A stretch of DNA of 64,000 bases from Hoeflea sp. Lineage in GTDB: Bacteria; Pseudomonadota; Alphaproteobacteria; Rhizobiales; Rhizobiaceae. The translations under genes were made by a program, and so were the position numbers. Below the pieces are notes generated by a model, which saw nothing but the letters and a program-made list of their open reading frames with translations, had not been told where the DNA came from and made no database searches. Below are positions 44,188-52,501 of this stretch, one piece after another. Numbering within the stretch: the first letter of the stretch is position 1; the number at the start of each line of letters is the position of its first letter. The DNA lies in assembly GCF_002733955.1 (NCBI RefSeq), contig NZ_NVXQ01000003.1, positions 124,001 through 188,000 on the forward strand, given 5' to 3'.

Positions 44188-44253
44188 TTGGTCTGCAAGC
44201 TTTGCGAGATTGGACCTTATCGTAAGTCCAATCGAGCCGTTAGGACAGACCAA
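44188..44253. promoter_or_regulatory. Nested inverted repeats in the MocR/enolase divergent promoter
   Basis: The outer pair is TTGGTCTG (44188-44195) with CAGACCAA (44246-44253). The inner pair is ATTGGAC (44209-44215) with GTCCAAT (44226-44232), extending to ATTGGACCTTA/TAAGTCCAAT if one base is skipped. All four arms share the core TTGG(T/A)C. MocR dimers are known to bind paired repeats next to their own promoter, so this is very probably the operator. Confidence 0.6.
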
Positions 44254-44277
44254 AATGTCGGCACGGGTTTGAATCAC

Positions 44278-45393
44278 ATGAAAATCGCTCACATCGAAAC
44301 ATTCACCAACGAGTTCGTCTGCTTCGTCAAGGTCACTACCGACACGGGCGATATTGGCTGGGGCCAGGTGGCTCCGTATTATGCCGACATCACCGCGCAG
44401 ATCGTGCACCGGCAGGTGGCCCCCTATGCACTCGGCCAATCTGCGCTCGACATCGATTATCTCGTCGATCTGATCCCCGAGAAGGAGCACAAGTTCCCCG
44501 GCTCCTACCTCAAGCGCGCACTTGGCGGGCTCGACACCGCCCTTTGGGATCTGCGCGGGCGGCTTGAAGGCAAGCCGGTCTGCGAGCTGATTGGCGGCAC
44601 GCCGGGCACCATCCGCGCCTATGGCTCCTCGATGAAGCGCGACATCACGCCGAAGGACGAAGCAGCACGGCTGAGCCGCCTGCGCGACGAGTTTGGCTTT
44701 GATGCCTTCAAGTTCCGCATCGGCGCCGAATGTGGCCGCGGCCAGGATGAATGGCCCGGCCGCACCGAAGAGATCGTGCCCACCATGCGCAAGGCCATGG
44801 ACGACAGCGTGGCGCTGCTGGTCGACGCCAATTCCTGCTACGCCCCGGCTCAGGCCATCGAGGTCTCAAAACTGCTGATCGACAACGGCATCAGCCATTT
44901 CGAGGAGCCCTGCCCCTACTGGGAATACGAGCAGACCAAACAGGTGACCGAAGCGCTCTCGGCACTGCCCATTGATGTCACCGGCGGCGAACAGGATTGC
45001 GAACTGCCAAACTGGCGCTGGATGATCGACATGAAGGCTGTCGACATCGTGCAGCCCGACATCTGCTATCTCGGCGGCCTGACCCGCACCTTGCGGGTAG
45101 CCGACATGGCGGCAAAGGCCGGCCTGCCTTGCACGCCGCACTGCGCCAACTGGTCGATGGTGACGCTGTTCACCATGCACATGCTGCGCGCCATCCCCAA
45201 TGCCGGCAAGTACCTCGAATTCTCCATCGAGGGCGAGGATTACTACCCCTGGCAGGACGATCTCTTCGTTCAATCGCCTTACGCGATTGTCGACGGCAAG
45301 GCGACGGTCACCGATGCCCCCGGCTGGGGTGTCGAAGTCAGCCCGGCCTGGCTCGAACAGTCAAAACACCAGATCAGCTCGATGGGAGCCTGA
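44278..45393 (+). CDS. Enolase-superfamily enzyme, mandelate racemase subgroup (specificity unknown)
   Basis: 371 residues from the ATG at 44278; the frame stays open upstream but crosses the operator. Metal ligands are D183 (LLVDANS), E209 (HFEEP) and E238 (TGGEQD), and the general base pair is D261 ([10 protein letters not shown]) with H288 (TPHCAN). The usual KxK of mandelate racemase reads FKFRIG, K145 and R147, so one catalytic lysine is replaced by arginine. Members with His/Asp chemistry often dehydrate acid sugars; others epimerise betaines. Paired with an aldehyde dehydrogenase and a MocR regulator, a role in degrading a hydroxy- or amino-acid is likely. I do not assign a substrate. 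Confidence 0.82.
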   Translation: MKIAHIETFTNEFVCFVKVTTDTGDIGWGQVAPYYADITAQIVHRQVAPYALGQSALDIDYLVDLIPEKEHKFPGSYLKRALGGLDTALWDLRGRLEGKPVCELIGGTPGTIRAYGSSMKRDITPKDEAARLSRLRDEFGFDAFKFRIGAECGRGQDEWPGRTEEIVPTMRKAMDDSVALLVDANSCYAPAQAIEVSKLLIDNGISHFEEPCPYWEYEQTKQVTEALSALPIDVTGGEQDCELPNWRWMIDMKAVDIVQPDICYLGGLTRTLRVADMAAKAGLPCTPHCANWSMVTLFTMHMLRAIPNAGKYLEFSIEGEDYYPWQDDLFVQSPYAIVDGKATVTDAPGWGVEVSPAWLEQSKHQISSMGA

Positions 45394-45396
45394 ACC

Positions 45397-46887
45397 ATGC
45401 TCACACAACCCGACAGCCTGCTCAAATATCTCACTGACGCGGGCGACCTTCGCCTTCCCGATGGCCATTTCATCGACGGCGCCTACCAGGCCGCCCGCGC
45501 CGGACGCACAATGCACAGCGAAGACCCCGGCCGCGGTGAAACCTTCGCCGAATTCGCCCGCGGCGATGCCGATGATATCGCCGACGCTGTTTCCAGTTCC
45601 CGCAAGGCATTTGCCGTCTGGCGCAAGACGCCGCCCGCCGAACGCGGACGCATCCTGGCCCGGACCGCTGAACTGATCCGCCGCAATGCTGAGCGCCTGG
45701 CCATCACCGAATGCCTCGACAGCGGCAAGCCGATTGCCGAAGCCCGGGGCGACGTTTCCGGTGCAGCCCGAACATTTGAGTATTACGCAGGCGCTTGCGA
45801 CAAACTGGAGGGCAGCAGCTTCCCGCTGCCCGCAAATTATGTCGGCTTCAGCCAGTTCGAACCCGTCGGCGTCACCGCTCACATCATCCCGTGGAACTTC
45901 CCGATCTCGACCGCGGCCCGCGGCATGGCCCCGGCGCTTGCAGCCGGTTGCACGGTGGTCGCAAAGCCTGCCGAGCAGACCCCATTCACCGCACTTCTGC
46001 TCGCGGAGCTTCTGACCGAGGCCGGATTGCCCGCAGGCGTCTGCAATGTTGTGACCGGAACCGGTACAGAAGCCGGAGCCCCGCTGGTGGCTCATGCCGG
46101 CATCGACCACGTCACCTTCACCGGCTCGGTCGCCACCGGCGGCCACGTCATGCGCGCCTGTGCCGACAATGTTACTCGCTCGGTGATGGAGCTTGGCGGC
46201 AAGTCGCCCGTCGTGGTCCTTAACGACTGCAATTTCGACAGCACAATCGCCAATGTCGCCGGCGCCATTTTCGAGCATGCCGGACAGATCTGCTCCGCCG
46301 GGTCGCGACTTGTGATCGAAGCCGGCATTCACGACCGTTTTGTCGAAGCGCTCGGCACCAAGGCAAAGGCAATCTCGCTGGGCCACGGACTACGTTCGCC
46401 AGATATGGGGCCTGTCAGCTCCGCCGCCCATCGCGACAAGGTTCTAGGCTTTCTCGACCGGGCGCGCGAACGCGGTGCCGAGTTCATCAGCGGCGGCAAG
46501 ACCTCGCCTGGCACCGAATCCGGCAAGGGCTATTTCATTGAACCGACAATCGTCGCCCACCGCCCGGAAGACGATGAACTGGTGCAGGAGGAAATCTTCG
46601 GCCCGGTTCTCACCGTCCAGAAGGCCGACGATGCAGACCATGCGCTGCATCTGGCAAATTGCACCCGCTTCGGCCTTGTCGCCGGTGTCTTCACCAGCGA
46701 CTTCGCCAAAGCGCATCAGCTTGCCCGCGACATCGACGCCGGCCAGGTCTACATCAACGAGTATTTCGCCGGCGGCATCGAAGTCCCCTTCGGCGGCAAC
46801 AAGCAATCCGGTTTTGGCCGCGAAAAGGGCATCGAGGGGCTCAAGAGCTACTGCAAGGTCAAGAGCATCGCCGCCCGCATCGGCTGA
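45397..46887 (+). CDS. NAD(P)-dependent aldehyde dehydrogenase
   Basis: 496 residues, typical of the ALDH superfamily. The active-site residues are N167 in PWNF, K190 in VVAKPAE, E265 in MELGGKSP and C299 in GQICSAG. The C-terminal NEYFAGGIEVPFGGNKQSGFGREKG block is complete. The overall pattern is that of betaine-aldehyde and amino-aldehyde dehydrogenases. It starts three bases after the enolase-superfamily gene, so the two are co-translated. It would oxidise an aldehyde formed by the GMC dehydrogenase or the DadA-like oxidase of the neighbouring operon (inference). A strong terminator follows. Confidence 0.9.
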   Translation: MLTQPDSLLKYLTDAGDLRLPDGHFIDGAYQAARAGRTMHSEDPGRGETFAEFARGDADDIADAVSSSRKAFAVWRKTPPAERGRILARTAELIRRNAERLAITECLDSGKPIAEARGDVSGAARTFEYYAGACDKLEGSSFPLPANYVGFSQFEPVGVTAHIIPWNFPISTAARGMAPALAAGCTVVAKPAEQTPFTALLLAELLTEAGLPAGVCNVVTGTGTEAGAPLVAHAGIDHVTFTGSVATGGHVMRACADNVTRSVMELGGKSPVVVLNDCNFDSTIANVAGAIFEHAGQICSAGSRLVIEAGIHDRFVEALGTKAKAISLGHGLRSPDMGPVSSAAHRDKVLGFLDRARERGAEFISGGKTSPGTESGKGYFIEPTIVAHRPEDDELVQEEIFGPVLTVQKADDADHALHLANCTRFGLVAGVFTSDFAKAHQLARDIDAGQVYINEYFAGGIEVPFGGNKQSGFGREKGIEGLKSYCKVKSIAARIG

Positions 46888-46927
46888 CTCTGAAACTTCT
46901 GTACCAAGGGACCTCGTCCAATATCTG

Positions 46928-46964
46928 AAACGCCCCGACCGATAATCCGTCGGGGCGTTTTACT
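46928..46964. terminator. Bidirectional rho-independent terminator
   Basis: AAACGCCCCGAC (46928-46939) pairs perfectly with GTCGGGGCGTTT (46949-46960) over a nine-base loop and continues TACTTTT. It separates the plus-strand aldehyde dehydrogenase from the convergent end of the ectoine operon at 46991 and can serve both. Confidence 0.9.
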
Positions 46965-46990
46965 TTTGCCTGCCGGTGGGCACTGAAGGT

Positions 46991-47980
46991 CTAGACCTTC
47001 ACCGCCACCACGGCCATGCAGTCTCCCGCCTTGACCAGGCCGGGAAAATGCCGCGACGCGACGACACCCGAGCGCCTGGCACGGTAATCGACAGGCGTCC
47101 GTCCGGTCCGGTCGGCTGGCCAGACGCGGGCGACAATGTCGCCTTTTTCCACCTCGTCGCCGAGATCCTTCACCGCCTCGATCATGCCGTCATCCTGAGA
47201 GAACACGAAACAATCATCATCGGGCATGTCGAGCATCACCGAGGGACCGATTTCCAGCTCGCCCTTCATGATACCGGCATGCTTGAGCACATTGCGAACG
47301 CCTTTCTTGGCAATCATGTTCGAATAGGCCGTCGAGGTGCCGCCGCCGCCAAGTTCCGTGGTGACGAAGGTCTTGCCCTGGTCCTCGACACTGGTGTCAT
47401 ACATGCCGACATTGTCGATCTCGAGCATGATCATCGAGTAGGGCGCATTGAACGCCTCGACCGCCGCCACGCAGGCTGCCTGCTGTTCCTTGTTTTCCAG
47501 GACGTGAGCCGATGCGAAGGGGATGAAATCCAGCGTCTTGCCGCCTGAGTGGAAGTCGAGCACGATGCTGGCCTCCGGCAGCAGAACCGTCTGGACATAG
47601 TCCGCGATCTTTTCGGTGACCGTGCCACTTGGCGAGCCGGGGAAGGAGCGGTTCATGTTGCCCCGGTCGATCGGCGACGTGCGTGTGCCCGCCCTGAAAG
47701 CCGGATAGTTCATCGCCGGCAGGATGATCACCCGCCCCTCGATATCCTCGGGCTTCAGCGACACCGCCAGGTCCATCAGCGCGACCGGGCCTTCATATTC
47801 ATCGCCATGATTGCCGCCGGTCAGAAGCGCACAGGGCCCTATCCCGTTCTTGATCACGGTGATGGGGATCATCACCGATCCCCAGGCGGAATCATCGCGG
47901 CTGTAAGGCAGACGCAGGAAGCCGTGATGCACACCGTCTTCGTTGAGCGGAATCGTTGGTGTAATTGGATTGCCTGGCAT
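46991..47980 (-). CDS. doeB: N-alpha-acetyl-L-2,4-diaminobutyrate deacetylase (ectoine catabolism, DoeB/EutE)
   Basis: 329 residues, aspartoacylase/succinylglutamate-desuccinylase family. The zinc ligands lie in GGNHGDEYEGP (His and Glu) and LDFHSGG (second His). The N-terminal motif NEDGVHHGFLRLPYSRDDSAWG is one I associate with DoeB. It removes the acetyl group from N-alpha-acetyl-2,4-diaminobutyrate, the product of ectoine hydrolase, giving diaminobutyrate. It is the last gene of the nine-gene minus operon, six bases after doeA. Confidence 0.9.
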   Translation of the reverse strand: MPGNPITPTIPLNEDGVHHGFLRLPYSRDDSAWGSVMIPITVIKNGIGPCALLTGGNHGDEYEGPVALMDLAVSLKPEDIEGRVIILPAMNYPAFRAGTRTSPIDRGNMNRSFPGSPSGTVTEKIADYVQTVLLPEASIVLDFHSGGKTLDFIPFASAHVLENKEQQAACVAAVEAFNAPYSMIMLEIDNVGMYDTSVEDQGKTFVTTELGGGGTSTAYSNMIAKKGVRNVLKHAGIMKGELEIGPSVMLDMPDDDCFVFSQDDGMIEAVKDLGDEVEKGDIVARVWPADRTGRTPVDYRARRSGVVASRHFPGLVKAGDCMAVVAVKV

Positions 47981-47986
47981 GAGCGA

Positions 47987-49174
47987 TCAATCCTTCACAT
48001 GGAGGCGGCGCGGCACATTGGCCAGGCACTCCGGCCCGTTGGCGCCGATGACGATGCTCTCGGTGATCTCGAAACCCCAGTCATCCATCCAAAGCCCGGT
48101 CATGAAGTGAAACGTCATGTTCTCTTCCAACACGGTCTTGTCGCCCGGGCGCAGCGACATGGTGCGCTCGCCCCAGTCCGGCGGATAGGACAGACCGATC
48201 GGGTAGCCGGTGCGGTTGTCCTTGGTGATCCCGTATTTGTTCAGCACCGCAAAGAACGCGTTGGCGATGTCCTCGCACAGATTGCCGGCTTTCGCCGCTT
48301 CAAGCCCGGCGTCCATGCCTTCCAGCACTGCCTTCTCGGCATCGATGAAGGTCTGCGTCGGCTTGCCCAGAAACACCGTCCGCGACAGCGGGCAGTGGTA
48401 ACGCTTGTAGACGCCGGCAATCTCGAAGAAGGTCCCTTCACCGCTTTTCATCGGCTTGTCGTCCCAGGTCAGATGCGGTGCCGAAGCATCCGCGCCCGAG
48501 GGCAGCAGCGGCACGATGGCCGGATAGTCACCCCCGAAACCAAGGCCATCATCATAGCGCAGACCTGCTTCGTAGATGTCGGCAACCAGGTCGCACTTGC
48601 GGTAGCCCACCTCGCATTTGTCGAAGATCGTCTCGTGCATCCGCTCGACAAGCCGCGCCGCCTTGCGCATGTAATCGAGCTCCTGGCTCGACTTGACGGC
48701 GCGCTGCCAGTTCACCAGCGCGGTGACGTCGGAAAATTTCGCATTCGGCAGATGCTTCTGCAACGACGCATAGGCGGCCGCCGAGAACCAGTAATTGTCC
48801 ATCTCGACGCCGATACGCTTGGCTGCCCAGTCGCGCTCTTCCAGCTTGGCCGAGAGATAATCCATCGGATGCCGCTCTGTCGACTGCACGTAGTGATCCG
48901 CGTAGCCGATGATGTCGTTCTCGCCGAGATAGGCGGTGCGCCGTGCGCCGTTCGCGTCCTGTCCGCGGCCGAACCAGACCGGGTCACCATCCGGGCCGAC
49001 GACAACGCACTGATGCACGTAGAACGACCAGCCATCATAGCCGGTCAGCCAGGCCATGTTGGACGGGTCGCTTACGATGATGACATCAACACCTGCAGCA
49101 GCCATGGCGGCACGCGTCTTGGCGACACGCTGAGAATATTCGTCCCGGCTGAAATTGAGAACTGGCGCGGACAT
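47987..49174 (-). CDS. doeA: Ectoine hydrolase (M24 family, DoeA/EutD)
   Basis: 395 residues, M24/creatinase fold. N-terminal VDVIIVSDPSNMAWLTGYDGWSFY and the central GGDYPAIVPLLPSGADASAP, KSGEGTFFEIAGVYKRYHCP and RTGYPIGLSYPPDWGE are as I remember in DoeA proteins. The enzyme opens the ring of ectoine to N-acetyl-diaminobutyrate. A second pita-bread enzyme, creatinase, lies at 14275; both open a C-N bond and neither needs a peptide. Its gene lies 30 bases from eutC, somewhat wider than the other gaps of the operon. Confidence 0.9.
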   Translation of the reverse strand: MSAPVLNFSRDEYSQRVAKTRAAMAAAGVDVIIVSDPSNMAWLTGYDGWSFYVHQCVVVGPDGDPVWFGRGQDANGARRTAYLGENDIIGYADHYVQSTERHPMDYLSAKLEERDWAAKRIGVEMDNYWFSAAAYASLQKHLPNAKFSDVTALVNWQRAVKSSQELDYMRKAARLVERMHETIFDKCEVGYRKCDLVADIYEAGLRYDDGLGFGGDYPAIVPLLPSGADASAPHLTWDDKPMKSGEGTFFEIAGVYKRYHCPLSRTVFLGKPTQTFIDAEKAVLEGMDAGLEAAKAGNLCEDIANAFFAVLNKYGITKDNRTGYPIGLSYPPDWGERTMSLRPGDKTVLEENMTFHFMTGLWMDDWGFEITESIVIGANGPECLANVPRRLHVKD

Positions 49175-49204
49175 TCGGGGGGATTTTCCTTTCTGGGTGG
49201 AACT

Positions 49205-50197
49205 TCAGTTTGAAAAGTCGGTGCCGGCATCGGCCGCAAGCGCGCGGCTGCTGGCAAATGTGGCGATTGCCGTATCCTGAACACCGGTACCGGTCAGGTC
49301 GGCAATGGTGATCGCGTCATCGGACCTGCGGCCTTGGCCGTTGCCGGCAACGATCATCCCGAGTTCGGCAAATTCCGCGTCAGAAGCCACGATGCCTGCT
49401 GCCACGGCAGATCGCAGCTCGCCCAGCAGGCGTGTTTGCGTCAGCCGGTCAGGCACATAGAGGTCAGCCTTGCGGAAGCACGCCGGATCGAGCTCGTTCT
49501 TGTGGTCCTGATCCGACCCCATCGCGGTGACGTGCTGTCCAGGGCGCAGCCATTCCGCCTGCAGGATCGGTGTTGCCGAGGGGGTGGTGGTGACAACCAC
49601 ATCCGCTGCTGACACCGCACTGGCGAGATCACTCGCAGCAGTCACCTCTATTCCGAGTTCCTGCGTCATCTGTATCGCCGCAGCGGCCGCCTTGTCCGGA
49701 TCCCGCGCCCAGATCGTGGCGCTCACGATCGGGCGAACCAGGCACAGCGCCTTGAGCTGCAGCTTGCCCTGAGCGCCTGCGCCAAGAATGCACGCCGTCG
49801 ATGCATCCGCGCGCGCGAGATGCCGTGCGGCAACCGCGCCGGCGGCAGCGGTCCGCACGTCTGTGAGATAGCCATTGTCGAGAAGCAGCGCCTCGAGCAT
49901 GCCGGTCCGGGCCGAAAACAGCACCATCAGTCCCGATGTGCTCGGTAGCCCGATTTTCGGATTGTCGAAGAAGCCCGGAGAAATCTTGATCGCGAAACTG
50001 TCGATGCCCGGAACGAAGGCGGTCTTGACGTCGACCTCGCCATTGAACGGCGCAATCGCCATCGACAGGATCGGCGGCATCACCACATCGCCCGTCGCAA
50101 GCGCGGCGAACGCCCTTTCGATGCACTCGATAGCATCAAGATCCAGCGTCACCAGGCTGCGCAAATCCGCCTCGGTCAGGATCTTGATGTTGGTCAT
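49205..50197 (-). CDS. eutC: Ectoine/hydroxyectoine utilisation protein EutC (ornithine cyclodeaminase family)
   Basis: 330 residues, ornithine-cyclodeaminase/mu-crystallin fold. KISPGFFDNPKIGLPSTSG carries the substrate-lysine region, and STACILGAGAQGKLQLKALCLVR is the NAD(H)-binding loop (GAGAQG). In marine bacteria EutA, EutB and EutC are thought to convert 5-hydroxyectoine into ectoine so that it can enter the DoeA route. The gene is one base from eutB. Confidence 0.88.
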   Translation of the reverse strand: MTNIKILTEADLRSLVTLDLDAIECIERAFAALATGDVVMPPILSMAIAPFNGEVDVKTAFVPGIDSFAIKISPGFFDNPKIGLPSTSGLMVLFSARTGMLEALLLDNGYLTDVRTAAAGAVAARHLARADASTACILGAGAQGKLQLKALCLVRPIVSATIWARDPDKAAAAAIQMTQELGIEVTAASDLASAVSAADVVVTTTPSATPILQAEWLRPGQHVTAMGSDQDHKNELDPACFRKADLYVPDRLTQTRLLGELRSAVAAGIVASDAEFAELGMIVAGNGQGRRSDDAITIADLTGTGVQDTAIATFASSRALAADAGTDFSN

Positions 50198-50198
50198 G

Positions 50199-51197
50199 TT
50201 ATGCCGCCTCTTGGGTTACATCGACATCTTCGCCGGAGATGATGCGATGGTGCTGTTTCATGTCGATATTGCCGCCGCTCAGAAGGGCGACGATCGGACC
50301 GGTGCTTTCGATCTTGCGCGCCCGAAGCGCCGCAACGCCGACGGATCCCGAGCCCTCGATGATCTGGCGTTCCTGCCAATAAACGTGCCTGATGGCGGCG
50401 GCGATCTCCGCCTCGCTGACCAGAATGATGTCGTCGACGAGGTCTCGCGTCATGGCGAATGTCAGCTGGTTTTCGAGACCGATTCCGCCTCCGAGCGAGT
50501 CAGCCAGCGTGGCGAGTTCCTCAACGAGGATCGGTTTTCCGGCCTGCAGGCAGGCGTGCATCGCAGCCCCCCGCTCCATCGAGAGTCCGATGATCCTGAC
50601 ATCCGGACGCTTCGCCTTCAGCGCCGCGGCGACGCCCGAAATCAGGCCACCGCCCGACAGCGGCACCAGCACGGTGGCCATGTCCGGCACCTGCTCGATC
50701 AGTTCGAGACCGAGCGTGCCCTGCCCGGCAATGACCTTGCGGTGATCGAAGGGCGGGATCATTGTCATCCCCTCTTCCGACACCAGCCGGTCGACTTCCA
50801 CCTGCGCCTCGTCTTGCGAACTGCCGACTATGCGGACCTCGGCGCCTTGCGCCTTGATCCCGTCGATCTTGGCCTGCGGCACCAGCCGCGACATGCAGAT
50901 GATGCATTTCACCCCCGCAGCCTTTGCCGCAAAGGCAAGCCCGCGCCCGTGATTGCCGGTCGACACGCCGACGACGCCACGGTTTTTCTCGGCATCATTC
51001 AACGAGAGCACTGCATTGGTCGCGCCGCGCAGCTTGAAACTGCCGGTGAGCTGCGTGTGCTCCAGTTTCAGATGCACCGGCACGCCTGCAAGATCGGACA
51101 GCGAGGGCGAGATATTCACCGGCGTCATCCGCACGGTGCCAGAGATCGCCGCGCGGGCGCGCTCGATTTCACTCAGGTCAACAAAAGGCTGGGTCAT
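50199..51197 (-). CDS. eutB: Hydroxyectoine utilisation dehydratase EutB (PLP-dependent threonine dehydratase-like)
   Basis: 332 residues, fold-type-II PLP enzyme. LTGSFKLRGATNAV has the PLP lysine, VSTGNHGRGLAFAAKAAG the phosphate-side Asn loop, and VPLSGGGLISGVAAALK the glycine-rich phosphate clamp. It lacks the C-terminal ACT domains of biosynthetic threonine deaminase. Its place between eutA and eutC identifies it as EutB, thought to remove the hydroxyl as water during hydroxyectoine conversion. Confidence 0.9.
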   Translation of the reverse strand: MTQPFVDLSEIERARAAISGTVRMTPVNISPSLSDLAGVPVHLKLEHTQLTGSFKLRGATNAVLSLNDAEKNRGVVGVSTGNHGRGLAFAAKAAGVKCIICMSRLVPQAKIDGIKAQGAEVRIVGSSQDEAQVEVDRLVSEEGMTMIPPFDHRKVIAGQGTLGLELIEQVPDMATVLVPLSGGGLISGVAAALKAKRPDVRIIGLSMERGAAMHACLQAGKPILVEELATLADSLGGGIGLENQLTFAMTRDLVDDIILVSEAEIAAAIRHVYWQERQIIEGSGSVGVAALRARKIESTGPIVALLSGGNIDMKQHHRIISGEDVDVTQEAA

Positions 51198-51199
51198 GA

Positions 51200-51997
51200 T
51201 CAGGCAGCCTCGCCAAATGTATCATCTGGCAAGGCGCAACCAAACAGCTGGCCGTATTGCACGGGCCGGTGATCGGCAAACCCGCCAAGCCGGGCCATCG
51301 CCCAGGCACTGGCCTGGTTGGAGGTCACCACCGGCTTGCCGATACGGTCTTCAAGCTCGGCGATGACATTGATCGCCGGCAATCCGGTGCAGGACAGGAA
51401 CAGCGCTTCCGTATCCGCAGTATCAACGCTCAGCGCGGCATTGAGGATCGACTGGTCGCTGACCCGCGCCATATCCCGGTCGTCCTCGAGGCCGAGGCAT
51501 TGCACATTGGAAAGCTCCATCCCGTGCCGGGAGAAATAGGCCGTCATCGGTTCGGTGGTTTCCACCGTATAGGGCGTGAGAATAGCGATGCGCCGGACCC
51601 CGAGCGCAGCAAACGCCATCCGCGCAGCCCCCGATGGCGTCACCACGGGAACGTCACCGAAACCTGCCTGGATCGATGCCCTGATGGGGCCGTCGCCGAT
51701 TGCGACGGACGCGGCGGTGCAGCTGTAGCAGATTGCCTTGAGCGGCTGCAGCGGCGCCAGCAATTGCGCTGCTTCCGTCAGCCGCGGCGCCATCTTGCGC
51801 AGGTTTTCAGGCGTTGTCGGATTTTCAAACGCAACCCGCGTGACATGGATCGACACATGCTGCTGCGGCAACTGCCGATAAAGGTCGCGCTCGCTGGTCA
51901 GGTCGGTGGCAAGCGCAATCAGGCCGAACCGTGCGGTCGCGCCGGGATCGTTGAAACGAACCGGCTCGCCTGACCGTGAAACACTGATGTTGTTCAT
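51200..51997 (-). CDS. eutA: Ectoine/hydroxyectoine utilisation protein EutA (Asp/Glu racemase superfamily)
   Basis: 265 residues from the ATG at 51997, with GGAGGGAG seven bases upstream; a further start at 52024 has no such site. Two cysteines in the right places for the racemase/maleate-isomerase fold are ICYSCTAAS and LFLSCTGLPA. FGDVPVVTPSGAARMAF and RRIAILTPYTVE also fit this superfamily. It acts with EutB and EutC on 5-hydroxyectoine, perhaps as an epimerase. It follows the universal stress protein gene after about 55 bases. Confidence 0.87.
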   Translation of the reverse strand: MNNISVSRSGEPVRFNDPGATARFGLIALATDLTSERDLYRQLPQQHVSIHVTRVAFENPTTPENLRKMAPRLTEAAQLLAPLQPLKAICYSCTAASVAIGDGPIRASIQAGFGDVPVVTPSGAARMAFAALGVRRIAILTPYTVETTEPMTAYFSRHGMELSNVQCLGLEDDRDMARVSDQSILNAALSVDTADTEALFLSCTGLPAINVIAELEDRIGKPVVTSNQASAWAMARLGGFADHRPVQYGQLFGCALPDDTFGEAA

Positions 51998-52053
51998 CCG
52001 CCAACTCCCTCCCTGTCTTGGCACGCTGTCGCGTCCCTGATTGCTGAAAACTG

Positions 52054-52491
52054 TTAGACCACCATAACCGGGATCGAGGCCAGGCTTGTGACCTTGTGCG
52101 ACACGCTGCCCAGAAGAAAGCCCTGCACATCACCCTGGCCGCGGCTGCCGACAATGATCAAATCGGCCTTGTGCTCTTCGCCGAACTTGACGATGGTCCG
52201 CGCCGGTTGCCCGGCCTTGACGAAAGCGCGCACCTTGCTGGCGCCAACCTCGGCCGCGATCGCCTTGGCTTCTTCGGCCACTTCCTTGGCATAGCCGCGC
52301 ATCGAATCATCGAGGCTCTCCGGATCGTCCGGACGCACCATCGACATCGATGCCTCAAGCAGGGAGTGGTGCCGAAACACCGTCAGGATCAGCAATTCGC
52401 TGCCGCAGGTCTGTTGCAGATTCGACGCCAGCCGTAGGGCCTTCTTGGAGCCCTCGGAGCCGTCGACTGCGACGAGAATTCGTTCGAACAT
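52054..52491 (-). CDS. teaD: Universal stress protein associated with the ectoine TRAP transporter (TeaD-like)
   Basis: 145 residues, single UspA domain. ILVAVDGSEGSKKAL at the N terminus, and IIVGSRGQGDVQGFLLGSVSH with the G-x2-G-x9-G(S) ATP-binding pattern. In Halomonas the homologous TeaD binds ATP and down-regulates the ectoine transporter TeaABC. The gene sits ten bases after the large permease, as in other ueh/tea operons. Confidence 0.88.
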   Translation of the reverse strand: MFERILVAVDGSEGSKKALRLASNLQQTCGSELLILTVFRHHSLLEASMSMVRPDDPESLDDSMRGYAKEVAEEAKAIAAEVGASKVRAFVKAGQPARTIVKFGEEHKADLIIVGSRGQGDVQGFLLGSVSHKVTSLASIPVMVV

Positions 52492-52501
52492 CGATTACTC
52501 C

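Noticed and set aside
47549-49213. A 554-codon plus-strand frame opposite doeA and the start of doeB
   Set aside because: It crosses two genes of the ectoine operon and lacks any domain; His/Arg/Asp richness marks a shadow.
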